Assembly (NCBI GenBank): GCA_020832665.1
Contig: JAFIEG010000014.1
Span: 1-64,000 of the forward strand
From: Pararhodobacter sp.
Lineage (GTDB): Bacteria; Pseudomonadota; Alphaproteobacteria; Rhodobacterales; Rhodobacteraceae
Length of the DNA: 64,000 nt
Direction: 5' to 3'
Positions 31,872 through 39,041 of the stretch are shown here, piece after piece. The stretch's first letter is position 1; the number at the start of each line of letters is the position of its first letter. The notes beneath the pieces were generated by a model, which searched no databases, had not been told where the DNA came from, and was given only the letters and a program-made list of their open reading frames with translations. The translations under genes and the position numbers were made by a program.

Positions 31872-34310
31872 ATGACGGACGCCGCGAAAACGGGGCAGGG
31901 GCTGGCGCAGCGGGCCATGGCGGGGGCCGTGGCCAGCGCCCCCGGCCATGGGCGCGCGCCCTATATGGACGGGCTGAACCCGCCCCAGCGCGAGGCGGTC
32001 GAGGCGCTGGAAGGCCCGGTGCTGATGCTCGCCGGCGCCGGCACCGGCAAGACCCGCGCCCTGACCGCGCGCATCGCGCATCTCATCGCCACCGGTACGG
32101 CGCGGCCCAACGAGATCATCGCCGTTACCTTCACCAACAAGGCCGCGCGCGAGATGAAGGGGCGCATCGGCGCGCTTCTGGGCGAGGCGGTCGAGGGCAT
32201 GCCCTGGCTGGGCACCTTTCACGCCATCGGGGTGAAGTTCCTGCGCCGCCATGCCGAGCTGGTGGGGCTGAAACCCGGCTTCACCATCCTCGACAGCGAC
32301 GACCAGCTGCGCCTGATCAAGCAGGTGCTTTCCGCCTTCAACCTTGACGACAAGCGCTGGCCGCCGCGCGCCATGGCCGGGCTGATCGATCGCTGGAAGA
32401 ACCGCGCCTGGCGCCCCGAATCGGTGCCTTCGGGCGAGGCGCATGCCTTTGACAACCGCGGCACCGAGATCTACGCCGCCTATCAGGAGCGGCTGAAGAC
32501 GCTCAATGCCTGCGATTTCGGCGACCTGCTGTTGCATCCGGTGACGATCCTGCAGGCCAACCCCGATCTGCTGGCGCAATATCACCGCTGGCTGCGCTTC
32601 ATCCTGGTGGACGAGTATCAGGACACCAATGTCGCGCAATATCTGTTCCTGCGGCTGCTGGCGCAGGGGCATGGCAATATCTGCTGCGTGGGCGATGACG
32701 ACCAGTCGATCTATGGCTGGCGCGGCGCCGAGGTCGGCAACATCCTGCGGTTCGAGCGCGATTTTCCCGGCGCGCGGGTGATCAGGCTGGAACAGAACTA
32801 CCGCTCCACGCCACATATTCTGGCCGCCGCCGGGGGGGTGATTGCGGCCAATGAGGGCCGGCTGGGCAAGACGCTGTGGACAGAAATGCCCGAGGGCGAG
32901 AAGGTGCGCCTGATCGGCCATTGGGATGGCGAGGAAGAGGCGCGCTGGATCGGCGACGAGATTGAGGCGCTGGAGCGCGGCACGCGCGACATGGCGCCAT
33001 TCTCGCGCGACCGGATCGCGATTCTGGTGCGCGCGGGCCACCAGATGCGCGCCTTCGAAGACCGTTTCCTCAGCATCGGCCTGCCCTATCGCGTCATCGG
33101 CGGGCCGCGTTTTTACGAGCGCCAGGAAATTCGCGATGCCATGGCCTATTTCCGCCTCGCGGTCAGCCCGATCGACGATCTGGCGTTCGAGCGGGTGGTG
33201 AACCTGCCGCGCCGGGGCATCGGCGACAAGGCGCTGCAGACCGTGCAGCGCGCTTCGCGCGAGGTCGGTGTGTCACTGATGCAGGGTGCGGCGCTGGCGC
33301 TGCGCGACGGGCTGATGAAGGGGCGCGCCGCCGGCGGGCTGCGCGGCTTCATCGAGGATGTGGCGCGCTGGCATGATGCGGTGCGCGCGGGCGAGAACCA
33401 TATCGAACTGGCCGGGCGCATGCTCGACGAATCGGGCTATACTGCCATGTGGCAGGCCGAGCGCACCCCCGAGGCCGAGGGCAGGCTGGAAAACCTGAAG
33501 GAGCTGCTCAAGGCGCTGGAGGAATTCGACAATCTTCAGGGTTTTCTCGAACATGTCGCGCTGATCATGGACAATGAGGGCGACGAGGCCGAGGAAAAGG
33601 TTACGCTGATGACGCTGCACGCGGCCAAGGGGCTGGAATTTCCGGTCGTGTTCCTGCCCGGCTGGGAGGACGGGCTTTTCCCCAGCCAGCGCAGCATGGA
33701 CGAGAACGACCAGAAGGGGTTGGAGGAAGAGCGCCGCCTGGCCTATGTCGGCATCACCCGCGCCGAGCTGGTATGCACCATCTCCTTTGCCGCCAACCGG
33801 CGCGTGTTCGGGCAGTGGCAAAGCCAGCTGCCCTCGCGCTTCATCGATGAATTGCCGCAAGAGCATGTCGAGGTGCTCACCCCGCCGGGGCTCTATGGCG
33901 GCGGCTTCGGTGCGGCGGCACCGGGCGGGGGTATGCGCCGGGGCGGCATGCGCCGCCAGCATGTCGGCGACGAGGTGATCGACGATGGGGGCGCCTCGGC
34001 GCAGGAGGAAGGGCTCGACACCCGCGCCGCGCGCGCCGATGTCTATGCCTCGCCCGGTTGGCGGCGGCTGCAGGCGCGCAGCCGACAGATTGCCGGGGCG
34101 GGCGGGCATGGCGCGGTGCCGGCTGTGGCGAGTGCCGAGGATTCGGTGTTCCAGCCTGGCGAGCGGGTCTGGCATCAGCGTTTCGGCCTGGGCACGGTGC
34201 ATGGCGTGGATGGCGACAAGCTCGCCATTGCCTTCGACCGTGCGGGCGAAAGACACATCGTCGCGCGGTTCGTGAAATCGGCCGAGGGGATCGACGACGT
34301 GCCGTTCTGA
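31872..34310 (+). CDS. uvrD: UvrD/PcrA-type superfamily 1 DNA helicase
   Basis: An 812-residue ATP-dependent 3'-5' helicase acting in mismatch and excision repair. Helicase motifs in order: Walker A AGAGTGKTRALTARI, motif Ia VTFTNKAAREMKGRI, motif II LVDEYQDTN, motif III VGDDDQSIYGWRGA, motif IV RLEQNYRST, motif V VTLMTLHAAKGLEFPVVFLP and motif VI EEERRLAYVGITRAE. A Gly/Arg-rich linker and a C-terminal Tudor-like tail (PGERVWHQRFGLGTVHGVDG) follow, as in PcrA/UvrD. The N-terminal 30 residues are poorly conserved. A 155-bp gap with the serS hairpin precedes it. Confidence 0.94.
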   Translation: MTDAAKTGQGLAQRAMAGAVASAPGHGRAPYMDGLNPPQREAVEALEGPVLMLAGAGTGKTRALTARIAHLIATGTARPNEIIAVTFTNKAAREMKGRIGALLGEAVEGMPWLGTFHAIGVKFLRRHAELVGLKPGFTILDSDDQLRLIKQVLSAFNLDDKRWPPRAMAGLIDRWKNRAWRPESVPSGEAHAFDNRGTEIYAAYQERLKTLNACDFGDLLLHPVTILQANPDLLAQYHRWLRFILVDEYQDTNVAQYLFLRLLAQGHGNICCVGDDDQSIYGWRGAEVGNILRFERDFPGARVIRLEQNYRSTPHILAAAGGVIAANEGRLGKTLWTEMPEGEKVRLIGHWDGEEEARWIGDEIEALERGTRDMAPFSRDRIAILVRAGHQMRAFEDRFLSIGLPYRVIGGPRFYERQEIRDAMAYFRLAVSPIDDLAFERVVNLPRRGIGDKALQTVQRASREVGVSLMQGAALALRDGLMKGRAAGGLRGFIEDVARWHDAVRAGENHIELAGRMLDESGYTAMWQAERTPEAEGRLENLKELLKALEEFDNLQGFLEHVALIMDNEGDEAEEKVTLMTLHAAKGLEFPVVFLPGWEDGLFPSQRSMDENDQKGLEEERRLAYVGITRAELVCTISFAANRRVFGQWQSQLPSRFIDELPQEHVEVLTPPGLYGGGFGAAAPGGGMRRGGMRRQHVGDEVIDDGGASAQEEGLDTRAARADVYASPGWRRLQARSRQIAGAGGHGAVPAVASAEDSVFQPGERVWHQRFGLGTVHGVDGDKLAIAFDRAGERHIVARFVKSAEGIDDVPF

Positions 34311-34375
34311 ACCGGTTTCGGCGTGGGCGGGTCTACCCGCGCACCGATCTTGTGTCCGACGATTCCTAGCTTTGG

Positions 34376-34420
34376 AAACAAGAAACGCGGCTGCCCAGGG
34401 AGGAGGAGGGGCAGCCGCGC
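34376..34420 (-). ncRNA. ccsR4: CcsR-type sRNA hairpin 4 with terminator
   Basis: The stem CGCGGCTGCCC / GGGCAGCCGCG (34386-34396 with 34409-34419) is a perfect 11 bp. On the minus strand the loop reads CTCCTCCTCCCT, an anti-Shine-Dalgarno motif. Just after the stem in the minus direction comes TTTCTTGTTTCC, so this is also the likely terminator of the ccaF1-ccsR transcript. Named by analogy with the R. sphaeroides locus. Confidence 0.8.
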
Positions 34421-34431
34421 TCTTTTGTTCA

Positions 34432-34458
34432 GCGACCCAGGGAGGAGGAGGGGCCACT
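34432..34458 (-). ncRNA. ccsR3: CcsR-type sRNA hairpin 3
   Basis: On the minus strand GTGGCCC pairs with GGGTCGC (with G-U pairs) around the same loop CTCCTCCTCCCT (34439-34450). The stem is weaker than in copies 2 and 4, but the loop is identical. Confidence 0.7.
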
Positions 34459-34466
34459 GCACCATC

Positions 34467-34502
34467 GGAACCACGCCATTGGGAGGAGGAGCGCGTGGTT
34501 CC
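34467..34502 (-). ncRNA. ccsR2: CcsR-type sRNA hairpin 2
   Basis: GGAACCACGC (34467-34476) pairs perfectly with GCGTGGTTCC (34493-34502). The minus-strand loop contains CTCCTCCTCCC. Stem sequence differs from its neighbours while the loop is kept, which indicates selection on the loop. Confidence 0.78.
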
Positions 34503-34511
34503 TGCACGATC

Positions 34512-34533
34512 GGCCCAGGGAGGAGGAGGGGCC
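34512..34533 (-). ncRNA. ccsR1: CcsR-type sRNA hairpin 1
   Basis: A short GGCCC/GGGCC stem (34512-34516 with 34529-34533) encloses the same 12-nt loop, CTCCTCCTCCCT on the minus strand. It lies 54 bp downstream of the DUF1127 stop codon. Confidence 0.72.
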
Positions 34534-34587
34534 TTTCGTTTCGTGTCGGCCGGGGCCAGTTGGGGCCCGGGCCGGAATTCCTGCCGC

Positions 34588-34824
34588 TCAGTCGAGCGGG
34601 TGTTGTCCGTTGGCGGCTTCCTGCGCCAACCGGCTGATCATGCCGCGCGAGATGCCCAGATCGGACAGCTCGCGGCTGCTCAGCGCGCTCAACTCGGCAT
34701 AGGTGCGCCGGTAGATGCGCCGGCGTTGCCAGGCTGCGCGAAGCGTGCCTACAAGACCCGACAGTGTGCCCGCCGCGCGGACATCGTGATGGGTCATTTC
34801 GACTGCCTGTGCCATTGTCGCCAT
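34588..34824 (-). CDS. ccaF1: DUF1127 small protein, CcaF1-like RNA-binding factor
   Basis: A 78-residue protein with the DUF1127 C-terminal motif YAELSALSSRELSDLGISRGMI preceded by the basic stretch AAWQRRRIYRRT. In R. sphaeroides the homologous small DUF1127 protein (CcaF1, RSP_6037) is co-transcribed with four CcsR sRNAs and affects RNA stability and maturation. Here too four anti-SD hairpins follow on the same strand, so the locus is conserved in arrangement. The ATG at 34824 has AAGG four bases upstream; ATGs at 34815 and 34797 are alternatives. Likely stress-induced via an RpoH-type promoter. Confidence 0.85.
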   Translation of the reverse strand: MATMAQAVEMTHHDVRAAGTLSGLVGTLRAAWQRRRIYRRTYAELSALSSRELSDLGISRGMISRLAQEAANGQHPLD

Positions 34825-34893
34825 CTTGCCTTGCGTTGTTCGCGGGCCCCTTTCTGTCCGTCTGCCGGAGCCCTGCCTGTCTTGTTGCAGCCA

Positions 34894-34921
34894 AGATGGC
34901 GCTTATGCTGCGGCTGCACAA
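34894..34921 (-). promoter_or_regulatory. possible RpoH-type promoter of ccaF1-ccsR
   Basis: On the minus strand TTGTGC (34921-34916) and CCATCT (34899-34894) are separated by 16 bp. This loosely fits the heat-shock sigma consensus, whose -10 is CCCATnT. It lies about 70 bp before the ccaF1 start. The -35 match is weak. Confidence 0.35.
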
Positions 34922-35181
34922 TCCCCCCTTTGAGCAATGCTGCCATGCAGCAAAGTCATGGCGACGTTGCGTAAACTTTTGCCTGAAATCAGCCCCTTCG
35001 ATGAAATCCTGATCAACTTGTTAGCGTTGACGTAGGGGCACCCTAGGGGTGGGGCGCCGGTTCAGGACGGGCCGCGGCAAGCCTGCGACTTGCCTGATGG
35101 GCCATTTGCGCACAGTTAAGGGCCACGATCAGAAGCGACGGGGCAGTCCGCGCCGCAACCCAGCCATGAAGAGGTCCGACG
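34922..35181. other. intergenic region between ccaF1 and mrp
   Basis: The first part is AT-rich for this genome (GTAAACTTTTGCCTGAAATC, then GATCAACTTGTTAGCG), then comes a CACCCTAGGGGTG palindrome near 35040. Promoters for mrp (plus) and ccaF1 (minus) must lie here, but no clear plus-strand -35/-10 pair stands out. No frame with a ribosome binding site is seen before mrp. Confidence 0.4.
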
Positions 35182-36279
35182 ATGCAGGTTTCCGACACGC
35201 CCGGCCGCGAAGAGATCATGCGCGCCCTGCGAAATGTATCGCTGCCGGGGGGCGGCGATCTGGTCGAGCGCGACCTGGTGCGCGCGCTGGCCATCGAGGG
35301 CGGCAATGTGCGCTTCGTGATCGAGGCCGAAACCCCCGAGGCCGCGCGCGCGCTCGAACCCGTGCGCGAGCGCGCCGAGGCCGCGGTCAGGGCCCTGCCT
35401 GGCGTGGCGCGCGTATCAGTCGCGCTGACCGCGCATGCCCCGGCGGCCAAGACCCGCGCCGCGCCGCAATCGGGCGAGCCGCCGGCGCTCAAGATCGGCC
35501 GCCACCCCACGGCGGGGCCCAGTTCCGTGCCGGGGGTGAAGCGGATCTTCGCCATTGGCTCGGGCAAGGGGGGGGTGGGCAAATCCACCGTCGCCGCCAA
35601 TCTGGCGGTGGCGCTGGCGCGCGAGGGCTGGCGCGTGGGCCTCTTGGATGCCGATATCTACGGCCCCAGCCAGCCGCGCATGATGGGGGTGAGCGAGCGC
35701 CCCTCCTCGCCCGATGGCAAGATCATCATCCCGCCGGTGGCGCATGGCGTGACCATGATCTCGATCGGCCTGTTGCTGCGAGAAGAGGACGAAGCGGTGA
35801 TCTGGCGCGGCCCGATGCTGATGGGCGCGCTGCAACAGCTCATGACCCAGGTGCAATGGGGCGAGCTTGACGCGCTCCTGGTCGACATGCCGCCGGGCAC
35901 GGGCGATATCCAGCTGACCCTGTGCCAGCGCTTCGAGCTAGAAGGGGCGATCGTCGTCTGCACCCCGCAGGATGTGGCGCTTCTGGATGCGCGCAAGGCG
36001 CTCAAGGCGTTTCAGACGCTGAAGACCCCGGTGCTGGGGTTGGTCGAGAACATGTCCACCTTCATCTGCCCCAAATGCGGCCATGAAGAGCATATCTTCG
36101 GCGATGGCGGCGTGCGGCGCGAGGCCGAAAGGCTGGGCCTGCCGTTTCTGGGCGAGTTGCCGCTGTCGGTCGAGGTGCGCCTTGCCGGCGATGGCGGCGT
36201 GCCGGTGGCGGCGACCGACAGCCCGGTGGCCGATGCCTATCGCCGCATGGCGCGGCGGCTGATCGAGCGCTGCAGCTGA
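35182..36279 (+). CDS. mrp: Mrp/NBP35-type Fe-S cluster carrier ATPase
   Basis: A 365-residue ATP-binding Fe-S scaffold or carrier (ApbC/Mrp). An N-terminal DUF59 (MIP18-like) domain spans residues 8-85. Then come the deviant Walker A GSGKGGVGKSTVAANLAVAL (126-145), LLDADIYGPSQPRMMG, VDMPPGTGDIQLTL, and the CxxC of MSTFICPKCGHEEHIFG that ligates the bridging cluster. The ATG has AGAGG upstream. It acts in the cytosol in cluster delivery, possibly to IspG, BoxA or the radical enzymes. The stop TGA is the first bases of dispersed repeat copy D. Confidence 0.95.
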   Translation: MQVSDTPGREEIMRALRNVSLPGGGDLVERDLVRALAIEGGNVRFVIEAETPEAARALEPVRERAEAAVRALPGVARVSVALTAHAPAAKTRAAPQSGEPPALKIGRHPTAGPSSVPGVKRIFAIGSGKGGVGKSTVAANLAVALAREGWRVGLLDADIYGPSQPRMMGVSERPSSPDGKIIIPPVAHGVTMISIGLLLREEDEAVIWRGPMLMGALQQLMTQVQWGELDALLVDMPPGTGDIQLTLCQRFELEGAIVVCTPQDVALLDARKALKAFQTLKTPVLGLVENMSTFICPKCGHEEHIFGDGGVRREAERLGLPFLGELPLSVEVRLAGDGGVPVAATDSPVADAYRRMARRLIERCS

Positions 36280-36360
36280 TTCCGGATCCGTTTGATCGAT
36301 TCCGGCCCATCGGCCTGTATGCCCGACCGTGCCGGCGAAGCGATCAACCGAATCCGGAAT
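36277..36360. repeat. dispersed intergenic repeat, copy D (complete, with both inverted arms)
   Basis: The left arm ATTCCGGATCCGTTTGATCG (36279-36298) and right arm CGATCAACCGAATCCGGAAT (36341-36360) are inverted copies with 2-3 mismatches. Between them is CGGCCTGTATGCCCGACCGT plus GCCG, the usual centre. The mrp stop codon is formed at the left edge. This copy defines the element's two ends. Confidence 0.8.
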
Positions 36361-36384
36361 GGGGCAGCTTGCGGTCTTCCCGCC

Positions 36385-36396
36385 GGGAATTCATGG
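36385..36396 (+). promoter_or_regulatory. GGGAATTCATGG repeat 1 upstream of mraZ
   Basis: First of three identical 12-mers (others at 36424 and 36682). Read as CGGGA-N5-TGGTA it resembles two degenerate MraZ half-sites with 10-bp periodicity. Confidence 0.45.
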
Positions 36397-36423
36397 TATC
36401 GCCGCCCTGCGCGCCGCTTTTTC

Positions 36424-36435
36424 GGGAATTCATGG
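36424..36435 (+). promoter_or_regulatory. GGGAATTCATGG repeat 2 upstream of mraZ
   Basis: Identical 12-mer, 39 bp after repeat 1, read as CGGGA-ATTCA-TGGCA. Confidence 0.45.
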
Positions 36436-36681
36436 CACGGGCGGTGAACTTCAGGCAGCCCCGGCGTGCTGGCTGGCGGCCCGTTCCTGCGCCTAACGGC
36501 ACCGCTCAGGCCCGATTTGCGCTGACTCCCCGCCGATTCTTCACCATGCTTGAATGAATCGTTCTTAGTCGGTGCCTTTAGGGTGATGCTGATGGGGTGC
36601 GGGCCTGGTGTGATTCTCTGCCGTTTAGCCACCAATTGGTGCTGGACTGTTGTTTCGCCGCCACAGGGAACGAATATGAAC

Positions 36682-36693
36682 GGGAATTCATGG
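36682..36693 (+). promoter_or_regulatory. GGGAATTCATGG repeat 3 upstream of mraZ
   Basis: Third identical 12-mer, 258 bp after repeat 2. A chance recurrence of a 12-mer three times within 310 bp is very unlikely. Confidence 0.45.
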
Positions 36694-36745
36694 CCCTTTT
36701 CCTGGTCACGCATCTTGCGCTGATATCGTCGCGTTTTTGAAATGT

Positions 36746-36765
36746 TCTCACCACATATGGTGAGA
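36746..36765. promoter_or_regulatory. palindrome TCTCACCA-N4-TGGTGAGA
   Basis: A perfect 8-bp inverted repeat with a CATA spacer in the mraZ leader. It has the shape of an operator for a dimeric regulator. The regulator is not identified. Confidence 0.5.
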
Positions 36766-36850
36766 TTGCGTAGATAGACTCAATTGCTGGGGTGCTTTCT
36801 GTCACTCGGTCGTGAAGAATCGTTGAATCGGGGCAAATAAAACAGTTGCT

Positions 36851-36865
36851 TCCCATGAAATCCCA
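36851..36865 (-). promoter_or_regulatory. MraZ-box-like direct repeats (TGGGA-N5-TGGGA on minus strand)
   Basis: TCCCATGAAATCCCA on the plus strand gives TGGGA-TTTCA-TGGGA on the minus strand. E. coli MraZ binds TGGGN direct repeats spaced by 5 bp ahead of its own operon. A third, degenerate unit follows at 36871 (TTCCT). Confidence 0.5.
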
Positions 36866-37109
36866 TGGCATTCCTTTTCCCACGGCAGAGCGGTCAACGA
36901 AAAACGAAACGAGGCAGTTTCATACAGGCACCCCGCTACTCCGAAAGAAGAGATCCGGCGCGCAAGCGAGCAGACATCCCCCCAGGTGGCATGCGCAGTC
37001 GGGCACCCAGCGATGGGAACAGAGGGCGGCGGTTCGGACAGTGGCAGCAGTCCGGCCGCCGTTTTCTTTTGGCCGGCCTCGCCGGCGACAAGGGAAAGGG
37101 CGCAGGCAA

Positions 37110-37616
37110 GTGGTGCGCAGATTTCGCGGCGAAGGCCACCAGAAGGTGGACGCCAAGGGCAGGGTGTCGATCCCGGCCCTTTTTCGCCGTGTCATCGAAA
37201 AGGGCGACCCCGAATGGAGCGATGGCAAGCGCGCCAATCTGGTGATCGTCTATGGTCCCGCCGCGCAGAAGCGTTTCGACTGTTTCACCATCGACGCGAT
37301 CGAGCGCATCGACCGGCGCATCGACCGCATGAAGAAAGGCTCGCCCGAGCGCAAGCTGCTTGAGCGCATCTATCACGGCCACGCCCTGCCCACGCAGCTT
37401 GATGATGACGGGCGCATTCTGCTGCCGCAGAAACTGCGCGAAAAGCTGGGGCTGGAAGGCGGCGCCTTCTTCATAGCCGCGGGCGACCATTTCGAGATAT
37501 GGAAGCCCGAAACCTACGAGGCCGAGGAACTGGCCAAGGCCGACGAATACCTGGCCGAACAGGACCCGGATTTCGACCCCAACACTCTTTTGCCCGACCT
37601 GCCCGATGATGAATGA
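37110..37616 (+). CDS. mraZ: division/cell-wall cluster transcriptional regulator MraZ
   Basis: A 168-residue protein with two SpoVT-AbrB-like halves, the first containing [20 protein letters not shown], the second [20 protein letters not shown]. MraZ forms a ring that binds repeated TGGGN boxes and represses the dcw cluster it heads. The start is GTG (two in a row, 37110 or 37113), chosen from the family N-terminus (xRRFRGE). The frame is open upstream to 36846, but the extra 88 residues show no family features. The C-terminal acidic tail ([20 protein letters not shown]) is normal for alphaproteobacteria. Its stop overlaps a possible rsmH start. Confidence 0.93.
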   Translation: MVRRFRGEGHQKVDAKGRVSIPALFRRVIEKGDPEWSDGKRANLVIVYGPAAQKRFDCFTIDAIERIDRRIDRMKKGSPERKLLERIYHGHALPTQLDDDGRILLPQKLREKLGLEGGAFFIAAGDHFEIWKPETYEAEELAKADEYLAEQDPDFDPNTLLPDLPDDE

Positions 37617-37627
37617 CGGGAACCGCC

Positions 37628-38617
37628 ATGCCCCGGCCCCGAGCTGACGCGCCGCATGTTCCGGTTCTGCTTGCCCCGCTGCTGGATGCGTTGGCGCCGC
37701 TGCGCGGGGTCTGGCTGGATGGCACGCTGGGCGCAGGCGGCTATGCGCGCAGGATGCTCGATGCCGGCGCCGAGCGTGTAATCGGGCTGGACCGCGACCC
37801 GCTGGCGCTTGAGATGGCGCAAGAATGGGGCGCGGCTTATGGCGAGCGGCTGCAGCTGATCGAGGGCAATTTCGCAAATCTGGACGTTCTGGCGGGCGAG
37901 GCGCTTGACGGCGTGGTGCTCGATCTGGGCGTCTCGTCGATGCAGCTCGACAGGCCCGAGCGCGGCTTTTCCTTCATGCGCGATGGCCCGCTCGACATGC
38001 GCATGAGCCAGCAGGGGCAAAGCGCCGCCGATCTGGTCAACACCGCGCCCGAGGCGCTGTTGGCCGATATCCTTTATCATTTCGGCGAGGAGCGCGCCTC
38101 GCGACGCATCGCGCGGGCGATTGTGCGCGCGCGAACCGAGGCGCCGATCACCCGCACGCTGCAACTGGCCGAGATCGTCGCCGCCTGCCTGCCGCGCCCG
38201 GCGCCAGGGCAAAGCCACCCGGCCACGCGCAGCTTTCAGGCGCTGCGCATTGCGGTCAATGCCGAGTTCGACGCGCTGGTTGACGGGCTGGAAGCGGCCG
38301 AGCGCGCACTCAGGCCCGGCGGCGTGCTGGCGGTGGTGAGCTTTCACTCGCTCGAGGACCGCATCGTCAAGCGCTTCATGCAGTTGCGCACCGGCCGCGC
38401 CGGCGGCGGCAGCCGCCACGCGCCGCCGCAGCCCGAAGCGGCGCCGCGTTTCACCCTGGCCGGGCGCGCCATCGCCCCCGATACGGCCGAGATGCAGGCC
38501 AATCCGCGCGCGCGCTCGGCGCGGCTGCGCATCGCCAGGCGCACCGAGGCGCCCGCCGGGCCGGTCGATCGCAGCGCGCTGGGCCTGCCGGTGCTGCCGG
38601 CGGCGGGCAGGGGGTGA
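37628..38617 (+). CDS. rsmH: 16S rRNA (cytosine(1402)-N(4))-methyltransferase
   Basis: RsmH (MraW) methylates N4 of C1402 in 16S rRNA using SAM. The 329-residue product has [13 protein letters not shown], the SAM loop [39 protein letters not shown], and [16 protein letters not shown] near the end. An ATG at 37613 overlapping the mraZ stop (ATGA) is an alternative start; both give plausible N-termini. It sits in the standard second position of the dcw cluster. Confidence 0.95.
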   Translation: MPRPRADAPHVPVLLAPLLDALAPLRGVWLDGTLGAGGYARRMLDAGAERVIGLDRDPLALEMAQEWGAAYGERLQLIEGNFANLDVLAGEALDGVVLDLGVSSMQLDRPERGFSFMRDGPLDMRMSQQGQSAADLVNTAPEALLADILYHFGEERASRRIARAIVRARTEAPITRTLQLAEIVAACLPRPAPGQSHPATRSFQALRIAVNAEFDALVDGLEAAERALRPGGVLAVVSFHSLEDRIVKRFMQLRTGRAGGGSRHAPPQPEAAPRFTLAGRAIAPDTAEMQANPRARSARLRIARRTEAPAGPVDRSALGLPVLPAAGRG

Positions 38618-38630
38618 GGAGAGAAAGCCA

Positions 38631-39041
38631 ATGCGTTCATTTCTCTACATCTTGACCGCGCTGGGGGTGATGGCGCTGGCAGTGTGGGCCTATCACGAGA
38701 ACCACCGCACCCAGCAGGCGCAGGCCGAGCTTCACGCCATCGAGCGCGAGATCCGCGCCCTGCGCGAGGCGCTCTCGGTGCAGCGCGCCGAATGGGCCTA
38801 TCTCAACCGCCCCGAGCGGCTGCGCCAACTTGCCGAGATGAATTTCGACGTGCTTGGGCTGGTTCCGCTTTCCTCCGGCCAGTTCGGCCGGATCGAGGAG
38901 ATCGCCTATCCGCTGCCCGGGCACGATGACGCCCCCGATCCTGGCCTCGGCCACGAGTTGGGCAGGGTGATCGAGACACTGGGGCGCATCGAGCACACCG
39001 CCGCCAGCCCCGAAACCACAACCATGCCGCAAGAGCCATGA
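38631..39041 (+). CDS. ftsL: cell division protein FtsL
   Basis: A 136-residue bitopic membrane protein of the divisome. It has a short cytoplasmic N-terminus, one membrane helix at residues about 4-21 (FLYILTALGVMALAVWAY) and a periplasmic coiled coil (RTQQAQAELHAIEREIRALR). AEWAYLNRPERLRQLAEMNF is typical of alphaproteobacterial FtsL. It binds FtsB and FtsQ and activates FtsWI. It follows rsmH after 13 bp and overlaps ftsI by four bases. Confidence 0.9.
   Translation: MRSFLYILTALGVMALAVWAYHENHRTQQAQAELHAIEREIRALREALSVQRAEWAYLNRPERLRQLAEMNFDVLGLVPLSSGQFGRIEEIAYPLPGHDDAPDPGLGHELGRVIETLGRIEHTAASPETTTMPQEP

Larger units (their letters stand above)
36361..37109. other. 750-bp non-coding leader upstream of mraZ
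   Basis: This stretch is clearly less GC-rich than its surroundings, especially 36520-36900. It holds three copies of GGGAATTCATGG, a TCTCACCA/TGGTGAGA palindrome and MraZ-type repeats, listed separately. No RNase P RNA signature (no GAGGAAAGTCC) and no protein frame with conservation were found. A long minus-strand frame covers part of it, but its repeated HEFP peptide is only the reverse reading of the DNA repeat. Confidence 0.5.

Noticed and set aside
34386-34533. Four GGGAGGAGGAG repeats looked like a short CRISPR array or tandem ribosome binding sites.
   Set aside because: Spacing is uneven (about 36-42 bp), each repeat lies in the loop of its own hairpin, and on the minus strand they read as anti-Shine-Dalgarno loops downstream of a DUF1127 gene.
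36237-36713. A minus-strand frame with a repeated HEFP peptide in the mraZ leader.
   Set aside because: The peptide repeat is only the reverse reading of the GGGAATTCATGG DNA repeat; there is no ribosome binding site and no conservation signal.
36361-37109. Possible RNase P RNA gene upstream of mraZ.
   Set aside because: None of the universal RNase P RNA segments (for example GAGGAAAGTCC) is present on either strand.
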